From the NCBI GenBank assembly GCA_003116975.1, contig BGKB01000017.1, positions 891,569 through 955,568 on the forward strand: a stretch of DNA of 64,000 bases, in the 5' to 3' direction. This DNA is from Aurantiochytrium sp. KH105 (lineage: Eukaryota; Sar; Bigyra; Thraustochytrida; Thraustochytriidae). The notes under the pieces were generated by a model, which worked only from the letters and a program-made list of their open reading frames with translations, was not told the DNA's origin and did no database searches. Positions 9,897 through 20,400 of the stretch are shown piece after piece. Position 1 is the first letter of the stretch, and the number at the start of each line of letters is the position of its first letter. A program made the position numbers and the translations under genes.

Positions 9897-11072
9897 CGTG
9901 GCCTCGGTCGGCCTCAGTCGGCCTTGGTTCGGGTCTGCGAGCGAGCGAGGCTGACGGTCAAGAGCAACGTGCATGAAGATGATCCATCGGTTGGGTCATC
10001 GAAGACGACGGGTTCCAGGGCTTCGTCCCAGGCTTCATAATGGATGATTAACAGTAAGAGAGGGGTCTCGACGGCGAAAGAGCGACGCGGGCACTTTGCA
10101 TGCCGATGGTGCGTCCGTCGGGTCTTCGGACTTTTTACGATGTACACACGCGCGGCACGTCGGCCGGGCTTAGCTGGCTTGGGCTGGGCTGGGCTAGGTT
10201 GAGCCCATGCGATCAGCTCGAGCCGAGAGCCGAGTCTTGCGTTATGAAGGAGTCCATCGCCGTTATTCCGCAAGCCTGCTTGCTCTGCTGCTTGCAACGG
10301 CGATTTTGGCTACCGGCCGACCTCGTTGCTACTCTCTGTGCTCTTCCTGATCACATTTCACTGCCAGCGTGGTCAGGTCGTTCTGATCACTGTCGTCGCC
10401 AGAGTCTTCTCCTTGCCCTCCGTCTCTCCGGTGTCGTCTTCGTGGCCTTGCCGTCGTTGTCGCCGTCGTTATCGTTGCTTGCTGTTGCAGATCTTCACCC
10501 GGTGGCTGGTGCTCTTGCTTTTGCGGTCGCTGTTGCCAACGTTGCCAACGTTGCCAACATTGCTCTTGCTCTAACCATAATAATTGTTGCTGCTCCAGCC
10601 CGTGCTGCTGCTTGTGCTGCTGCTGCTTGTGCTGCTGCTGCTATTCCTGCTGCTGCTGCTGCTGCTGCTAATGCCCATGTTGCCAATGCTACTGGCGAAG
10701 CCAATGCCGCTGCCACCGCTGCTGTGTTTTGTTCGCCGTTGTTTCGCGATGCTCTCCCTCCCCCCTCCCTCCCTCCCTCTCGCGTAATAGCCTCCCTGAG
10801 CGTATAATCAGCAACGCGGGCGAGGAAGCAGAGCCAGCGGCGGCATCCGCTCCAGCCAATCCAGACACGCAACGACGGGCGGCGAGCAGCAGCAGCCGCC
10901 GCGGCGAGCGGAGCAGGCCAGGCCAGGCCGGGCAGCGCGGCGGCGTCGGCAGCGGGCGCGCGCGAGGCGGCGCGGCGCGGCGAGGCGAGGCAGCGAGGAG
11001 GCGGGCCGGCGAGGAGGCGCGAGATCCAACGTCTCGCGAGCGAGCTTTTCTAGGGTTGAGTAGAGAGGCGCC
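9897..11072. other. Intergenic region between divergent genes
   Basis: The 1.18 kb between the aldo/keto reductase (minus) and the PAP2 protein (plus) has a long GCT/TGC-rich stretch (10603-10670), a CTCC tract near 10763-10788 and a very GC-rich leader before the PAP2 ATG. An ATG-initiated frame at 10100-10807 is only low-complexity Ala/Leu translation of the GCT repeats and is not called. No other element was recognised. Confidence 0.55.
10603..10670. repeat. GCT trinucleotide microsatellite
   Basis: Interrupted (GCT)n tract, about 20 units, in the upstream region of the PAP2 gene. Confidence 0.9.
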
Positions 11073-12695
11073 ATGGCCTCCGGGCTGGGCGCCAGCGAGG
11101 GCGGCGGCGCGGGAGACGGCGGCGCGCGGCGCGTACCCTCGCAGGAGAGCCTTGAGGAGGAGGAAGACTCCTTCCAGGTCCGGGACCTGCTCATCTGGAG
11201 CGCCGAAGACAGCCGCGCGAGGAAACCCGCGGAGCCAAGGGGCGAGGGCAGACTCGCATACAAGGAGTTCTCGGTCGACGCCGTCGGGCTCTTCTACACC
11301 TTTTGCGTCTTCCTGCTGCTGGCCGTGGCAGAGCTCGTCATGAAACCGCACCTCGAAAAGGTAGGAAGTGCTCTCATCAAGCAGATGCAAGCCGGCGGGC
11401 ACGGCGGCGAAAAGGGTGCTTATGTTGACTTTTTCGGCAGGATCATGAGCTTCCCCACGGATTTCTGGGGATTCATGCCCTCGATCGCCCTCGCTGGCTT
11501 CCCTGCGGGGCGGCCTTTGGCGGCGCGAATGATTCTGCTCGTGGGAGTTGGTCTCGTTGTGCAGTGGACAATGAACGTTACCTTTCGCCAGGGCAGGCCT
11601 TTCTGGGTGGACAGAAAGCTTGAAATGTGGCACTGTCCCACCAACTATGGTTTCCCCTCGGGACATGCATTTATCCTCTTGCTCATCGTCGCGCCTCTTG
11701 TCGAGGAGCTCTGGGCCTGGCGCCGACGGACGCGCCGAAGGATGCGTACCAAGCCCGCCGCCTCTTCGTGCTTTTCGCTCCCGTGCGGCGGCGGCAAGGC
11801 CCTCTTGCCGCTGTTAGGGTCCAGTCTGCTTGTCGCGGCGTACACGACATGCCTGGTGGGCCGCATGTACCTCGGGACGCATTTTCTGCACAGCTTGCTC
11901 ATGGGCACCGTCTGCGGTGCGCTCTTGCTGCAGATCCTGACCAAGCGGAACGTGGCGATTCTTATTGATCGCATCGCGCTCACGGTGGAGCTCGACGCCG
12001 CGACGTCGCTCTTGATGCGCGCTGCCGAGGTACTGGCGCGCGCAGCGGGCGTTGCACTGGTTCTGCTCGGCGCCACCGAACTCTACCTTTTGCTTTGCGA
12101 GCATCTTGCCAGCCAGGATCCGGATCCACCCCGCTGGGCCGAGCGTGCTCTCAAAGAGTGCAGGGTCACACTGCACACCTTGCAAGGCTCCGAAGTGAAG
12201 GCTTTCAATGGAATCGCCATCATCGTCGGCTGGCTCATCGCCGTTGCTCTCGCGGCCATGCGCCCTGGCGGTGTCTCGTCGCTAATTGACGGTCGCCGCG
12301 GACCCGATGGTAACCGTCCGTATGCCTTGAGTCTTTCCAGGACAAGTCCCCGCCACAGTCGTCTGCGCAAGGACAGCGAAGGCACGGACGTTTTGCCAGA
12401 CGAGGAGAATCGTGGGACAGGCGCGGGGCCATACGGGACCATGTCCTCGGGTCGCGTTATGCGGTCGCCCTCGTCATCGTCGTCGGCACTCTCATTCGAG
12501 TCGGTCCCAGAGCTGGAGCTCTGCAACGTCGGGGCTCTGCTCGCCGTTGCATCTTTTATCTCGAAAATGGCCATGGGTTACACCTTGGCATATCTTTTGC
12601 ACATGCCGTCTCTTGGCCGGCTTCTCGCCGTGATTTGCGCGCTCTTTGTGTTTCCGCAGCTACTCTTCATCTCACGTCCCAGCTGCTCTGACTAA
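11073..12695 (+). CDS. PAP2-family membrane phosphatase, glucose-6-phosphatase-like
   Basis: Protein of 540 residues from the ATG at 11073 (GCCATGG). The three PAP2 phosphatase motifs are recognisable: FRQGRPFW (about 167), YGFPSGHA (about 191) and GRMYLGTHFLHSLLMG (about 263). The last resembles the SRxYLxxHFPHQ signature of glucose-6-phosphatase-type members more than the H-x3-D form of lipid phosphatases. Multiple hydrophobic segments (about residues 70-90, 138-160, 193-208, 243-290, 315-340, 383-400 and 490-535) indicate a polytopic membrane enzyme, probably of the ER. The usual first Ser of motif 3 is Gly here. Between the last transmembrane segments lies a Ser-rich, presumably cytosolic loop. 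The reaction would be phosphate monoester hydrolysis at a membrane; a sugar phosphate or a lipid phosphate substrate are both possible. Confidence 0.8.
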   Translation: MASGLGASEGGGAGDGGARRVPSQESLEEEEDSFQVRDLLIWSAEDSRARKPAEPRGEGRLAYKEFSVDAVGLFYTFCVFLLLAVAELVMKPHLEKVGSALIKQMQAGGHGGEKGAYVDFFGRIMSFPTDFWGFMPSIALAGFPAGRPLAARMILLVGVGLVVQWTMNVTFRQGRPFWVDRKLEMWHCPTNYGFPSGHAFILLLIVAPLVEELWAWRRRTRRRMRTKPAASSCFSLPCGGGKALLPLLGSSLLVAAYTTCLVGRMYLGTHFLHSLLMGTVCGALLLQILTKRNVAILIDRIALTVELDAATSLLMRAAEVLARAAGVALVLLGATELYLLLCEHLASQDPDPPRWAERALKECRVTLHTLQGSEVKAFNGIAIIVGWLIAVALAAMRPGGVSSLIDGRRGPDGNRPYALSLSRTSPRHSRLRKDSEGTDVLPDEENRGTGAGPYGTMSSGRVMRSPSSSSSALSFESVPELELCNVGALLAVASFISKMAMGYTLAYLLHMPSLGRLLAVICALFVFPQLLFISRPSCSD

Positions 12696-13459
12696 TTACC
12701 CCTTCCTATTTCGGGGGAAAATGACAAGAACGTAGTTTGCAATGCAAGCAACTGTCAGCCAGGCAGAGAAATTGACGTTTTTCCTGTGTGGCTAAAACGC
12801 CCGCGACCGATCGCAGGTCCACATCAAAGACGAGGAGGCCGTATTTCCACGGCGTACAAGGCTCGCCATCGAAACAAATTTACTTTCTGTTTCACAATGA
12901 AAAGACAAAACCCAAACTTTCTATTTGCTACTAAAAGCTCTTGCCGCGAAATCGACTCATGTGCGTGAACTTGACCATGCCTTGGCCAAAACGTAACAGA
13001 AACAAAATTGAAAAAAGAAAAAGGAGAAGATCATGATCTCGTCCAAGATTACCCAGAGGCCCTCACCGGAATCCACGACACATTGGCCGGGCGCATCTCG
13101 TGCAAGTAGCTCCAGTAGATTACGACAGCTTTCCATAATTGAGTACCAATGCCATTACCAAATAACCAATGCCATTCTCAAATTACGCTGGTACAACTGG
13201 CCCATCAAAAATTTGCGCCATGGGAGAAGGAAAAGGTGAAAGAAAAATGGTTTCGCAGTTGGTAGCGACTGCATGATTACCTTGCTTCCTTTTCTTCACA
13301 GTATCCATTGCAACCGAATCTCAGGATTACTACTTGCCAAACTTCCGTTGGAGCTCACGAACGAGGCAATGCGCCGGGTGCACAAAACCCTTCTTTCTTT
13401 AATACTCTTGTCAAAATGTCCATGTCGTCAATACAGTTAACAGTATCAATTCGCTCTTA
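12696..13459. other. Convergent intergenic region
   Basis: The 764 bp between two convergent genes is less GC-rich than the coding DNA and contains A-rich stretches (about 12960-13035), consistent with two 3' ends. No gene or repeat was recognised. Confidence 0.6.
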
Positions 13460-14602
13460 TCAGGTATCCTTTTGCTTGGTTGCCGCAGGTGCCGCTGCGA
13501 TCTCTGACGATGGAGGCGGCGTTGCAAGTCGTGGCGGCAATCGTATAGCCGCAAGCTCGCATAGCGGACGAGCGCCCTGGGGAAGCGCATTCGAGGTCGA
13601 AAACGCGGGACCTGGAACAAGAGCAACACGAGCGCTTTGGTACAGAGACACGGTGGCAAAAAAACCTATTTTGTCCGGTATCATGCCACGGAACGCCACG
13701 CCTTGATCCTCACCATTTCTATAAAAGCGAATAAAGGATGCCGAGGTGTCTTGGGCGTCCACATTGATTTCCAAACCGATCACATCGCCCTCGACAAAGC
13801 CAGCGTCCCCGTAGGGTTCACGCAGCGCATCGTTCACCTTGGAGCCATCCACGTCCCGATACCCGAATCCGGACTTGTGGAATCCCACAGGTGCCTCAAT
13901 AGGCGAAGAGTATTGGCTCCATCCGAGGCGCACGTGGCCGGCAACTTTGACGTCAGCGGATGCCTTCATTTCCTCAATGAGCATCTCGCAAAACCAATGA
14001 CCCGAGAGCACGCCAAAATTGACTCGACAGGAGCGAAATCCTTTGTAGCCGCTCACCGAAAGTCCGTCTGCGGACCTCCTGAGGCGGTGCGCGCAATCGG
14101 ACCGCGAGAACTCGATGTGGTCCGCGACGACTTGACGCAGGTCACCCCCAAAGACCAGCTTTGTGAAATTGTCGTCGCCTTGTTTGTCCTTTCTCCTTTT
14201 TCTCTTGCGCGTCGAAGCGTCCTCACCGTCATCCTCCTCCTCCTCGTCGTCGTCGTCTTCGTCCTCGTCGTCTTCGTCTTCGTCCTCGTCATCTTCGTCC
14301 TCGTCGTCCACGTTGGCTTCCTCTTCCTCGTCCTCGTCGTCGTCATCGTGTCGGCTAGCGCCAAGGTCGTCCTCAGCTTTGACATCGTCATCCCCAACAT
14401 GCCCGTCGCCGCGGCGTCGTCTCGCACTGCCGCCGCCGGCGAGGTGGTCGTCCTCCACGACGGGGTCCGCCATCTCAACGTCGTCTTCATCCGCGGCGGC
14501 CATCCGCGGGGGCCGGGCGCGCTTGCGCGGCGCAGAGCCCGCGGCGCCCGCGGGGGCCGCAGGCGCGGCAGGTCTGCGCGGCGCGCGGGACCTGCCGCTC
14601 AT
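13460..14602 (-). CDS. ASH2-like SPRY-domain protein (COMPASS/Set1 complex subunit)
   Basis: Protein of 380 residues from the ATG at 14602. The N-terminus (1-60) is Ala/Pro/Arg-rich with basic clusters suitable as a nuclear signal. Residues about 60-130 form an Asp/Glu-rich tract followed by the basic patch RKRKRRKDK. From about 150 the sequence matches the SPRY domain of ASH2: VRLGWSQ, PVGFHKSGFGYRDVDGSK, LREPYGD, EGDVIGLEI and RFYRNGEDQG. ASH2 proteins hold together the H3K4 methyltransferase core with WDR5, RbBP5 and Set1/MLL. Animal and yeast homologues usually carry an N-terminal winged-helix or PHD-like part and a C-terminal SDI helix; neither is evident here, so this is a reduced form. 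The gene is transcribed away from the TPR gene. Confidence 0.82.
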   Translation of the reverse strand: MSGRSRAPRRPAAPAAPAGAAGSAPRKRARPPRMAAADEDDVEMADPVVEDDHLAGGGSARRRRGDGHVGDDDVKAEDDLGASRHDDDDEDEEEEANVDDEDEDDEDEDEDDEDEDDDDEEEEDDGEDASTRKRKRRKDKQGDDNFTKLVFGGDLRQVVADHIEFSRSDCAHRLRRSADGLSVSGYKGFRSCRVNFGVLSGHWFCEMLIEEMKASADVKVAGHVRLGWSQYSSPIEAPVGFHKSGFGYRDVDGSKVNDALREPYGDAGFVEGDVIGLEINVDAQDTSASFIRFYRNGEDQGVAFRGMIPDKIGFFATVSLYQSARVALVPGPAFSTSNALPQGARPLCELAAIRLPPRLATPPPSSEIAAAPAATKQKDT

Positions 14603-15081
14603 GGCGGGCGTGTAGCCGCGGCCGCTTCAGGTATTGCTTGGCTTTGCTTTGCTTTGCTTTGCCTTGCTCTTGCTTTGCTTCGACCTTCTGCTTCGCTCTG
14701 CTTTGCTTCGACAGAGCTAAGTAAGAGGAGACGAGCCGAGTCTCGACAGCGCAGACCCCGATCGCAGAGCGCCGGCGCCGGGTCCGCGACGCCTCCCGAG
14801 CGAAGCGTAGCGTCGGCGCGAGCGGCGGGCGGGGGGCGCCCTCCGAGGCAGGTCGCGGCGAGAAGCTTGGTGCAGGAGCAGCAGCAGGAGCAGCAGCGGC
14901 GGCGGCTGCAAGGGTCGGTCAGGACGACCTTTTTTCCCCTGCTTATCTTTGCTAGAACCAGCGAGGAGAGAACTCTGTCCGGCTGGCGAGGAGGGGACGA
15001 GAAGCGTACGACCGAGGTGTGGAGCGAGAGCAGAACTTGATCGAGAGGAGAGTGCTCGAGGCTTGTAGAGTGGTCTTGGAA
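14603..15081. other. Divergent promoter region with CTTTG repeats
   Basis: This 479-bp spacer between the ASH2-like gene and the TPR gene has an interrupted CTTTG pentanucleotide tract at 14636-14712 and otherwise GC-rich sequence. It must contain both promoters. No element was recognised with confidence. Confidence 0.6.
14636..14712. repeat. CTTTG pentanucleotide microsatellite
   Basis: Interrupted tandem CTTTG/CTTCG units immediately upstream of the ASH2-like start codon. Confidence 0.85.
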
Positions 15082-17055
15082 ATGGGAAATACCACGACCT
15101 CAGGCAAAGCCCCGCCGGAGCCGGAAGGACCCGCATGGGTCTTTGACACGCTCACGGAGGATGACGTCCAGAAAGAGGCACACGGCTCCGGCGACACGTC
15201 GCGTGGCGTGGTGTCGCAGGATGTTGCAGCGACTTCAGATGCTTACCCCTTTGACGTGGGCAGCTACCGGAGGGACGACATTATCACGCGCAGGCCCGAG
15301 ACGGCAGAGTGGTTCCACCGCGGCATGAATTGGATGTTTGGCTTTCATCACGAGCATGCCATCGCGTGCTTTCGCAAAAGTCTGCAGCTGGAACCAGACT
15401 TTTGCATGGCGTGGTGGGCCATCGCACTGTGTCACGGGCCCAACTATAACGTACATCAGAACAATGGCTACTTTACGCTGAGCAAGCAGAAAGATGGATT
15501 TCCTTCCCAGAAGCGAGCATTCGAGGCGATCACCAAGGCTGTCGAATATCAGCGCAATGCAAATCCTGTGGGTCGCGCGCTCATCTCCGCGTTGCGCCTT
15601 CGATGCACCTGGCCAGCGACAGACTTTGCGCGGCTCCTTCTCGAACCATATGCGCAAGCCATGCGCCTCGTGTTTCATGACTACCGCGATGATGCCGACG
15701 TGGCTTGCGTATTCGCAGACTCGCTCATGCAGCTTTCGCCGTGGCAGCTCTATGATCGCCATGAGGGCACAGAGGCACCGCAAACCGCAGAGATTAATGA
15801 AACGCTACTCGTCTCTCTCGAACGGTTCCCGCAACACCCAGGCTTGCTCCACTTGTTTCTGCACCTCAAAGAGATGAGTCCAGAGCCGGGTGACGCGCTA
15901 CCAATGGCTCGCTTTTTCCGCGACCCAGACCAAGTCCGTGACCTGGGTCACCTCAAGCATATGCCCTCGCACATCGACATGCTGGTTGGTCAGTATGCCG
16001 ATGCCGTGCAAGCGAGCGCACAGGCCTTGCAAGCCAACATGAAGTACATTGAGTACGCGCACAGGGTTGGCGAAGAGTTTTCCTTGTATATTGGCTATAT
16101 TGCCCACGATTTCCACATGTACGTTTATGCGGCCATGATGGCAGGTATGGAAGAGGCAGCACGAGGCCAGGGCATGGCGCTCATGCGCTTTATTGAAGAT
16201 TCGGTCGCCATTCACCGAACGAGGGCGGTGGACCTCGATCTCTATCACGCCGTAATTTACCATGTCCTTATTCGCTTCGGATGCTGGGATGAGATTCTGG
16301 CGCAGCATTTTCATACAGACATCGAGGCTTATTGCGCTACGAACGCGACGCTGCGCTACGCTCGCGGCCTTGCGTTCGCGGCCAAGGGGCAGATTGCACA
16401 AGCACGCAAGGAGCAGGATATTTTTGAAAAGCTTCGTGCTGTCGAGTCGGTTCGCGTTCGCATCATGCACAACAATAAGTGTGAGCATCTCTTTGCGGTG
16501 AGCTCGGCCATGCTCGACGGCGAGATCTTGTATCGCGAAAGCAAATTCGAGGCTGCCTTCGAACGCCTTCGACTCGCGGTGGAATTAGAAGAGAATCTGG
16601 CATATGACGAGCCCTGGGGCCAGATGCAACCAATCCGCGTAAGTTTTCCCTCTTGTTTGTTCGTAATCTCTCAACCTTGTCTCTAACCCTCTTTTATTCT
16701 CTCTCTCACCAAAAACCACGTTGATTGCACATAGCATGCACTCGGGGCGCTCCTTCTCGAGCAAGGTCATGTGTCCGAGGCCGAAGCAGTCTTTCGTGCT
16801 GACCTCAAGCGCTACCCCGCCAACCCATGGTCTCTCACCGGTCTGCACGATTGTCTCTCTCGCAAGGACCCAGTTCCGGCCGATGAACTCCGCGCTGTCG
16901 CCGAGGAACTGAGTCACGCGCTCGTTGATGCAGATGTGGACATTTCCTCGAGCTGCGCATGCGCGGGTCTTCCCTGCTGCAAGAATTCCAGTGACGCTGA
17001 CGAAGAATTGGGACCTGTTCCACCAAAGTCTGGGACACCAACATCATCTATCTAA
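15082..17055 (+). CDS. TPR-repeat protein with possible N-myristoylation, two exons
   Basis: Exons 15082-16638 and 16735-17055 join in phase 0 to give 625 residues. Without splicing the frame would end shortly after 16638. Splicing restores a TPR-like segment (HALGALLLEQG, AEAVFRADLKRYP), which supports the intron. The start is the ATG at 15082, giving MGNTTTSG, a good N-myristoylation sequence; the frame upstream has only GTG. Residues about 80-130 (EWFHRGMNWMFGFHHEHA, SLQLEPDF, AWWAIALCHGPN) and HMPSHID (about 296) are typical of a widespread bacterial/eukaryotic TPR protein family of unknown biochemical role (helical scaffold, TTC38-like). The C-terminus contains a cysteine cluster (SSCACAGLPCC). 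Function unknown; probably protein binding at a membrane. Confidence 0.75.
16639..16734 (+). other. Spliceosomal intron of the TPR gene
   Basis: A 96-bp intron with donor GTAAGT, a pyrimidine-rich run and acceptor CATAG. It falls between codons. Both flanking exons read as continuous TPR sequence. Confidence 0.85.
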
Positions 17056-17408
17056 GCAAATGCCACATCTTCTGACTGTTGTATACCACATGATTTCATC
17101 GGATGAAGGTGAAGGAAGACCTGCATTCGATCGACTGCACATGCTAGACCTTGGCCTAGGTCCTACGTGCTGATCGCGGCGAGGCTCGTCCATACATTTT
17201 CCCCACCATTTTTAGATGCCTATACGATTCGTTCCAGAGGGCTTCGAGTTGGTCCGCTCTTATTTGCAATTTGATTCACCGCCTCCCCTATTCGAGCTCA
17301 TTTTTGCCCCGCTTTTCTCAGCGACAGGCGAGTAAAACGTTTCGGCTCGGGCAAGCGAGCGGGCGACGAGCGAGTGAGTGCACCAGCAAACCCCGAGCAC
17401 GCAGAAAG
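17056..17408. other. Intergenic region
   Basis: The 353 bp between two plus-strand genes is AT-richer in its middle (about 17190-17280) and becomes GC-rich before the next ATG. The reading frame is open upstream to a TTG at 17271 but has no ATG there. No element was recognised. Confidence 0.55.
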
Positions 17409-20400
17409 ATGATGCTGCGCGCGGCTCGCGGTACGCCAGAGCTCGTAGAAGGGCAGGCGCGACGATGTTCGTGCGTGGCCAAGACGGAGGCCGACGCGAC
17501 ACAGCAAGAGGAGACGACCGAGGCTCCTGAACGAGCTCGACTGGATCATTGGCACGGGCACGCGCGCGTGGAGACGGCCACCGAGGGCGGCGGACCCGAC
17601 GTTCGCGCCTTCAGACTGGGCAAAGAGCTCTTTGCGAGGAAGCCCCAGGAAGCAGTGCACCTTTGGGCGGAGGCCGGCGTCTTTGGCGCGGCAAGTCCGT
17701 GCGACGCAGCAGTGGCCAAATTCCTCTTCTCACACGAGGAGCTCGACCGTCGCGCGCTTTGGGAGTTCCTCGCTTCGTCCAAACCTGTCCTCGAGGCGTA
17801 CGTACGTCTCTTTGACGTGCGCGACCGCCCGCTCGATGAGGCGCTTCGCGAAGTCTTTGGTGCCCTCGGCGTCTTTGCCTCGCCAAGTGATGCTCTCCAC
17901 AACTGGGGATCGAGAGCCCCCAGCTCGTCCCGATCATGGCGACGGTCCCTAGGAAAACGTTCCAGCACGGGCAGCAGCGCAAGCAGTAGCAGCGCAGGCT
18001 CAAGCCGGCGAAGTCGTAGACGTAGCAGACGGTTTTCAACCTCGTCCAACGCCTCACGCTCTGTTTCTTTCTCGCGGCGTCTGCGCCGACGGGCGTCCTT
18101 TTCGTCCTCGTCGCACGCTCGATCGAGGCCTTTCGACACTCATAGCGGCGACACGCACAACTTTCCGTCTCCTACAACCGGAGAGAGCTACGCTGACTCG
18201 CCAAGGTCCCACTTTGGACCTGGCGATGACATGGATGGCGAGGCGTGGCGCGCGAATGAGAGTGACGCGCTGGAACACAAGCGTTTTGCATGTCAAACGT
18301 TTGCGGACTGGTATTGGTCGCTGAATGAAGACATTGTAGCGGCGTGGCTTCCTAGTGCCAAGGTCGTCTTTGCGCTTGTTATTCAGCTCGTGAGTTTGAG
18401 CGAGAATCGAGCCGCTTACCTCGCCCCACGAACTCGCTACGCTGCTTCCGCGGGGATAACTTCTGGTGGCGGCAGCAGCATTGGCAGTGGCGGCGGCGTC
18501 GGTGCGAGTCAAGCCCGCAGCCCCACCCGATCTGCAGCCGTCGACGCGGCAGCCTCCGACTTTGTTGAAACGTGTCAAAATGTGATGATGTCGCTTGATG
18601 CGCCCAACCTGCGCGAAACAATGCTTGTGGCCATGTTCCGTCGGGTCTACGCAGAACCATTTGGCACGCCACTTCGTTACATTCTAGCTGCCGAGTCGAC
18701 ACTGTCTTCGCTCTCGTTATCGTCATCCTTTTCTTCTTCTACTACTTCTACTTTTGTGTCGTCACCTTCTCCTGCCGAGCTGAGCCATGTAGCCGCAAGT
18801 GGAGAAGGCTTTTGTCAAGGATACCTGTGGCTACCCACTTTGGACGCCCTGCCGTGTCCGTGGGAGCGACGCTGGGTCGTTTTGGCAGACTGGGTTCTCT
18901 ATGTATACCGGTCATCCCGCGAACCTGGAGAGCTTTTGATGATTGCGCCGCTGAGCAACGTCGAGCCTGATCTTCGGGCCCAAGGCGTGTACCTTGAAGG
19001 ACGCATGAAAGTTGCTCTCACGAAAGGCGCTCTCGAGGCCCCCGAAGGAACGAACCAGCAACGGACGAGGCAGACGTCCAATCGACCCAAACGCCGACCT
19101 TGGTATACCCGAATGTTTTCCTTGGCCTCGCCCGCGCCGCCCGCGTCCCGCGCCGCCTCGCGGCAGCAAGGCTCGTCTATGAGGGGTCGAGGTCATGGCG
19201 CCTCTCCATTGATCATAAATTCGCTTGAATTTGTCGCACAGTCGCCAAGCGACGCGCTTCGCTGGCTCGACGCCTTTCGTGGCGGCTTGCATTCTCCAGA
19301 GGGCGCCAAGAGCGCAGAGTTTGCAGCAAATGTGGAGCGGTACTGTAATGAGGACGAAGGCCACGCTGCTCGTGTTTCGGCTTCGGCTTCTGCTCATGCA
19401 AAGATCATGCACGATTTGGAATGGGCAAATCGCCGCGGCGAAGTCACGCAAGGCGTATTGTGGATACGGAAACCGGCCTTTCGTGACGACGAGGTTGCTA
19501 GCGGCAAGCAGAAAGAGACGCTCGACGACCTGTACTCCATCAGGTTTACAGAACGATACTGCTCGCTACTCGGCAAACAAATGGTCGTTTCGAAAGATTC
19601 AACTTCCCTCGATCATCACGGTGTGATTGATCTTAGCAAGTTGCGCATGCTTGTTCCGACAAATCACAAGTGGGCCAAAGAGCAGGGCCTTTTTCCTTTC
19701 GAACTTGTCAATAGTGAGCTACAGGTTCTGTGCGCCTGTGCAGCTCCCACGCTCAAGGATTACGTGCTTTGGAACAACGCCTTGACACCTTTGTTGCCTT
19801 CCAAGGGCAAGGCCGCGCAGCCGTTACAGCAGCAGGAAAACCAACAAACACAGGAGGAATCGGAGATCGATGAGACGGGAGCTGTTTCCAGCAATGAGTC
19901 GGGATTGTCGTCAGATGATGACGAGGCATGTTCTTCTGAGGAGGAGAAATTGAGAGCACTTCAGGAAACTGATGGCGAGGAAGAAGAAGAAGAAGAAGAG
20001 GAAAAGGATGAGGAGACGAAGATTGGCCGTGTGGTATCAGTCGGGCTCGAAGAGGGCGCCGCCGGCGCAAGCGAGACAGCAAACGTCGAAACGAGAGATG
20101 ACCCCCCCTCCCTTGCAAGCGTGCCCCAGACACTTGAAGAGCTTACCAATGCATATGCTTCGCTGATTGGCAAGGCTACGGCACTTTTGAATCGTGACAT
20201 TGATGCTGATTTGCCGCAGGACACTGGTGTCGAGCACATGACCTCACCGACAAGCTCGCCCATGATGGTGCCGACTCCAGCGCCTCCATCCGCTCCAATG
20301 CCTACACCACCAGCTTATGATGCGAATGGCGTAATTGTGGACTCGCTGCCCAAGCCCGACAAGAAGCGACGCCGCGAGAACACGCCTCGAGCGGGAGCCG

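Noticed and set aside
10100..10807. ATG-initiated 235-residue plus-strand frame
   Set aside because: It is mostly Ala/Leu/Val translation of GCT-type repeats, has no domain-like segment and lies in the leader of the PAP2 gene.
13637..15040. 467-residue plus-strand frame opposite the ASH2-like gene
   Set aside because: Antisense shadow; its Val/Leu/Phe-rich part is the complement of the Asp/Glu tract.
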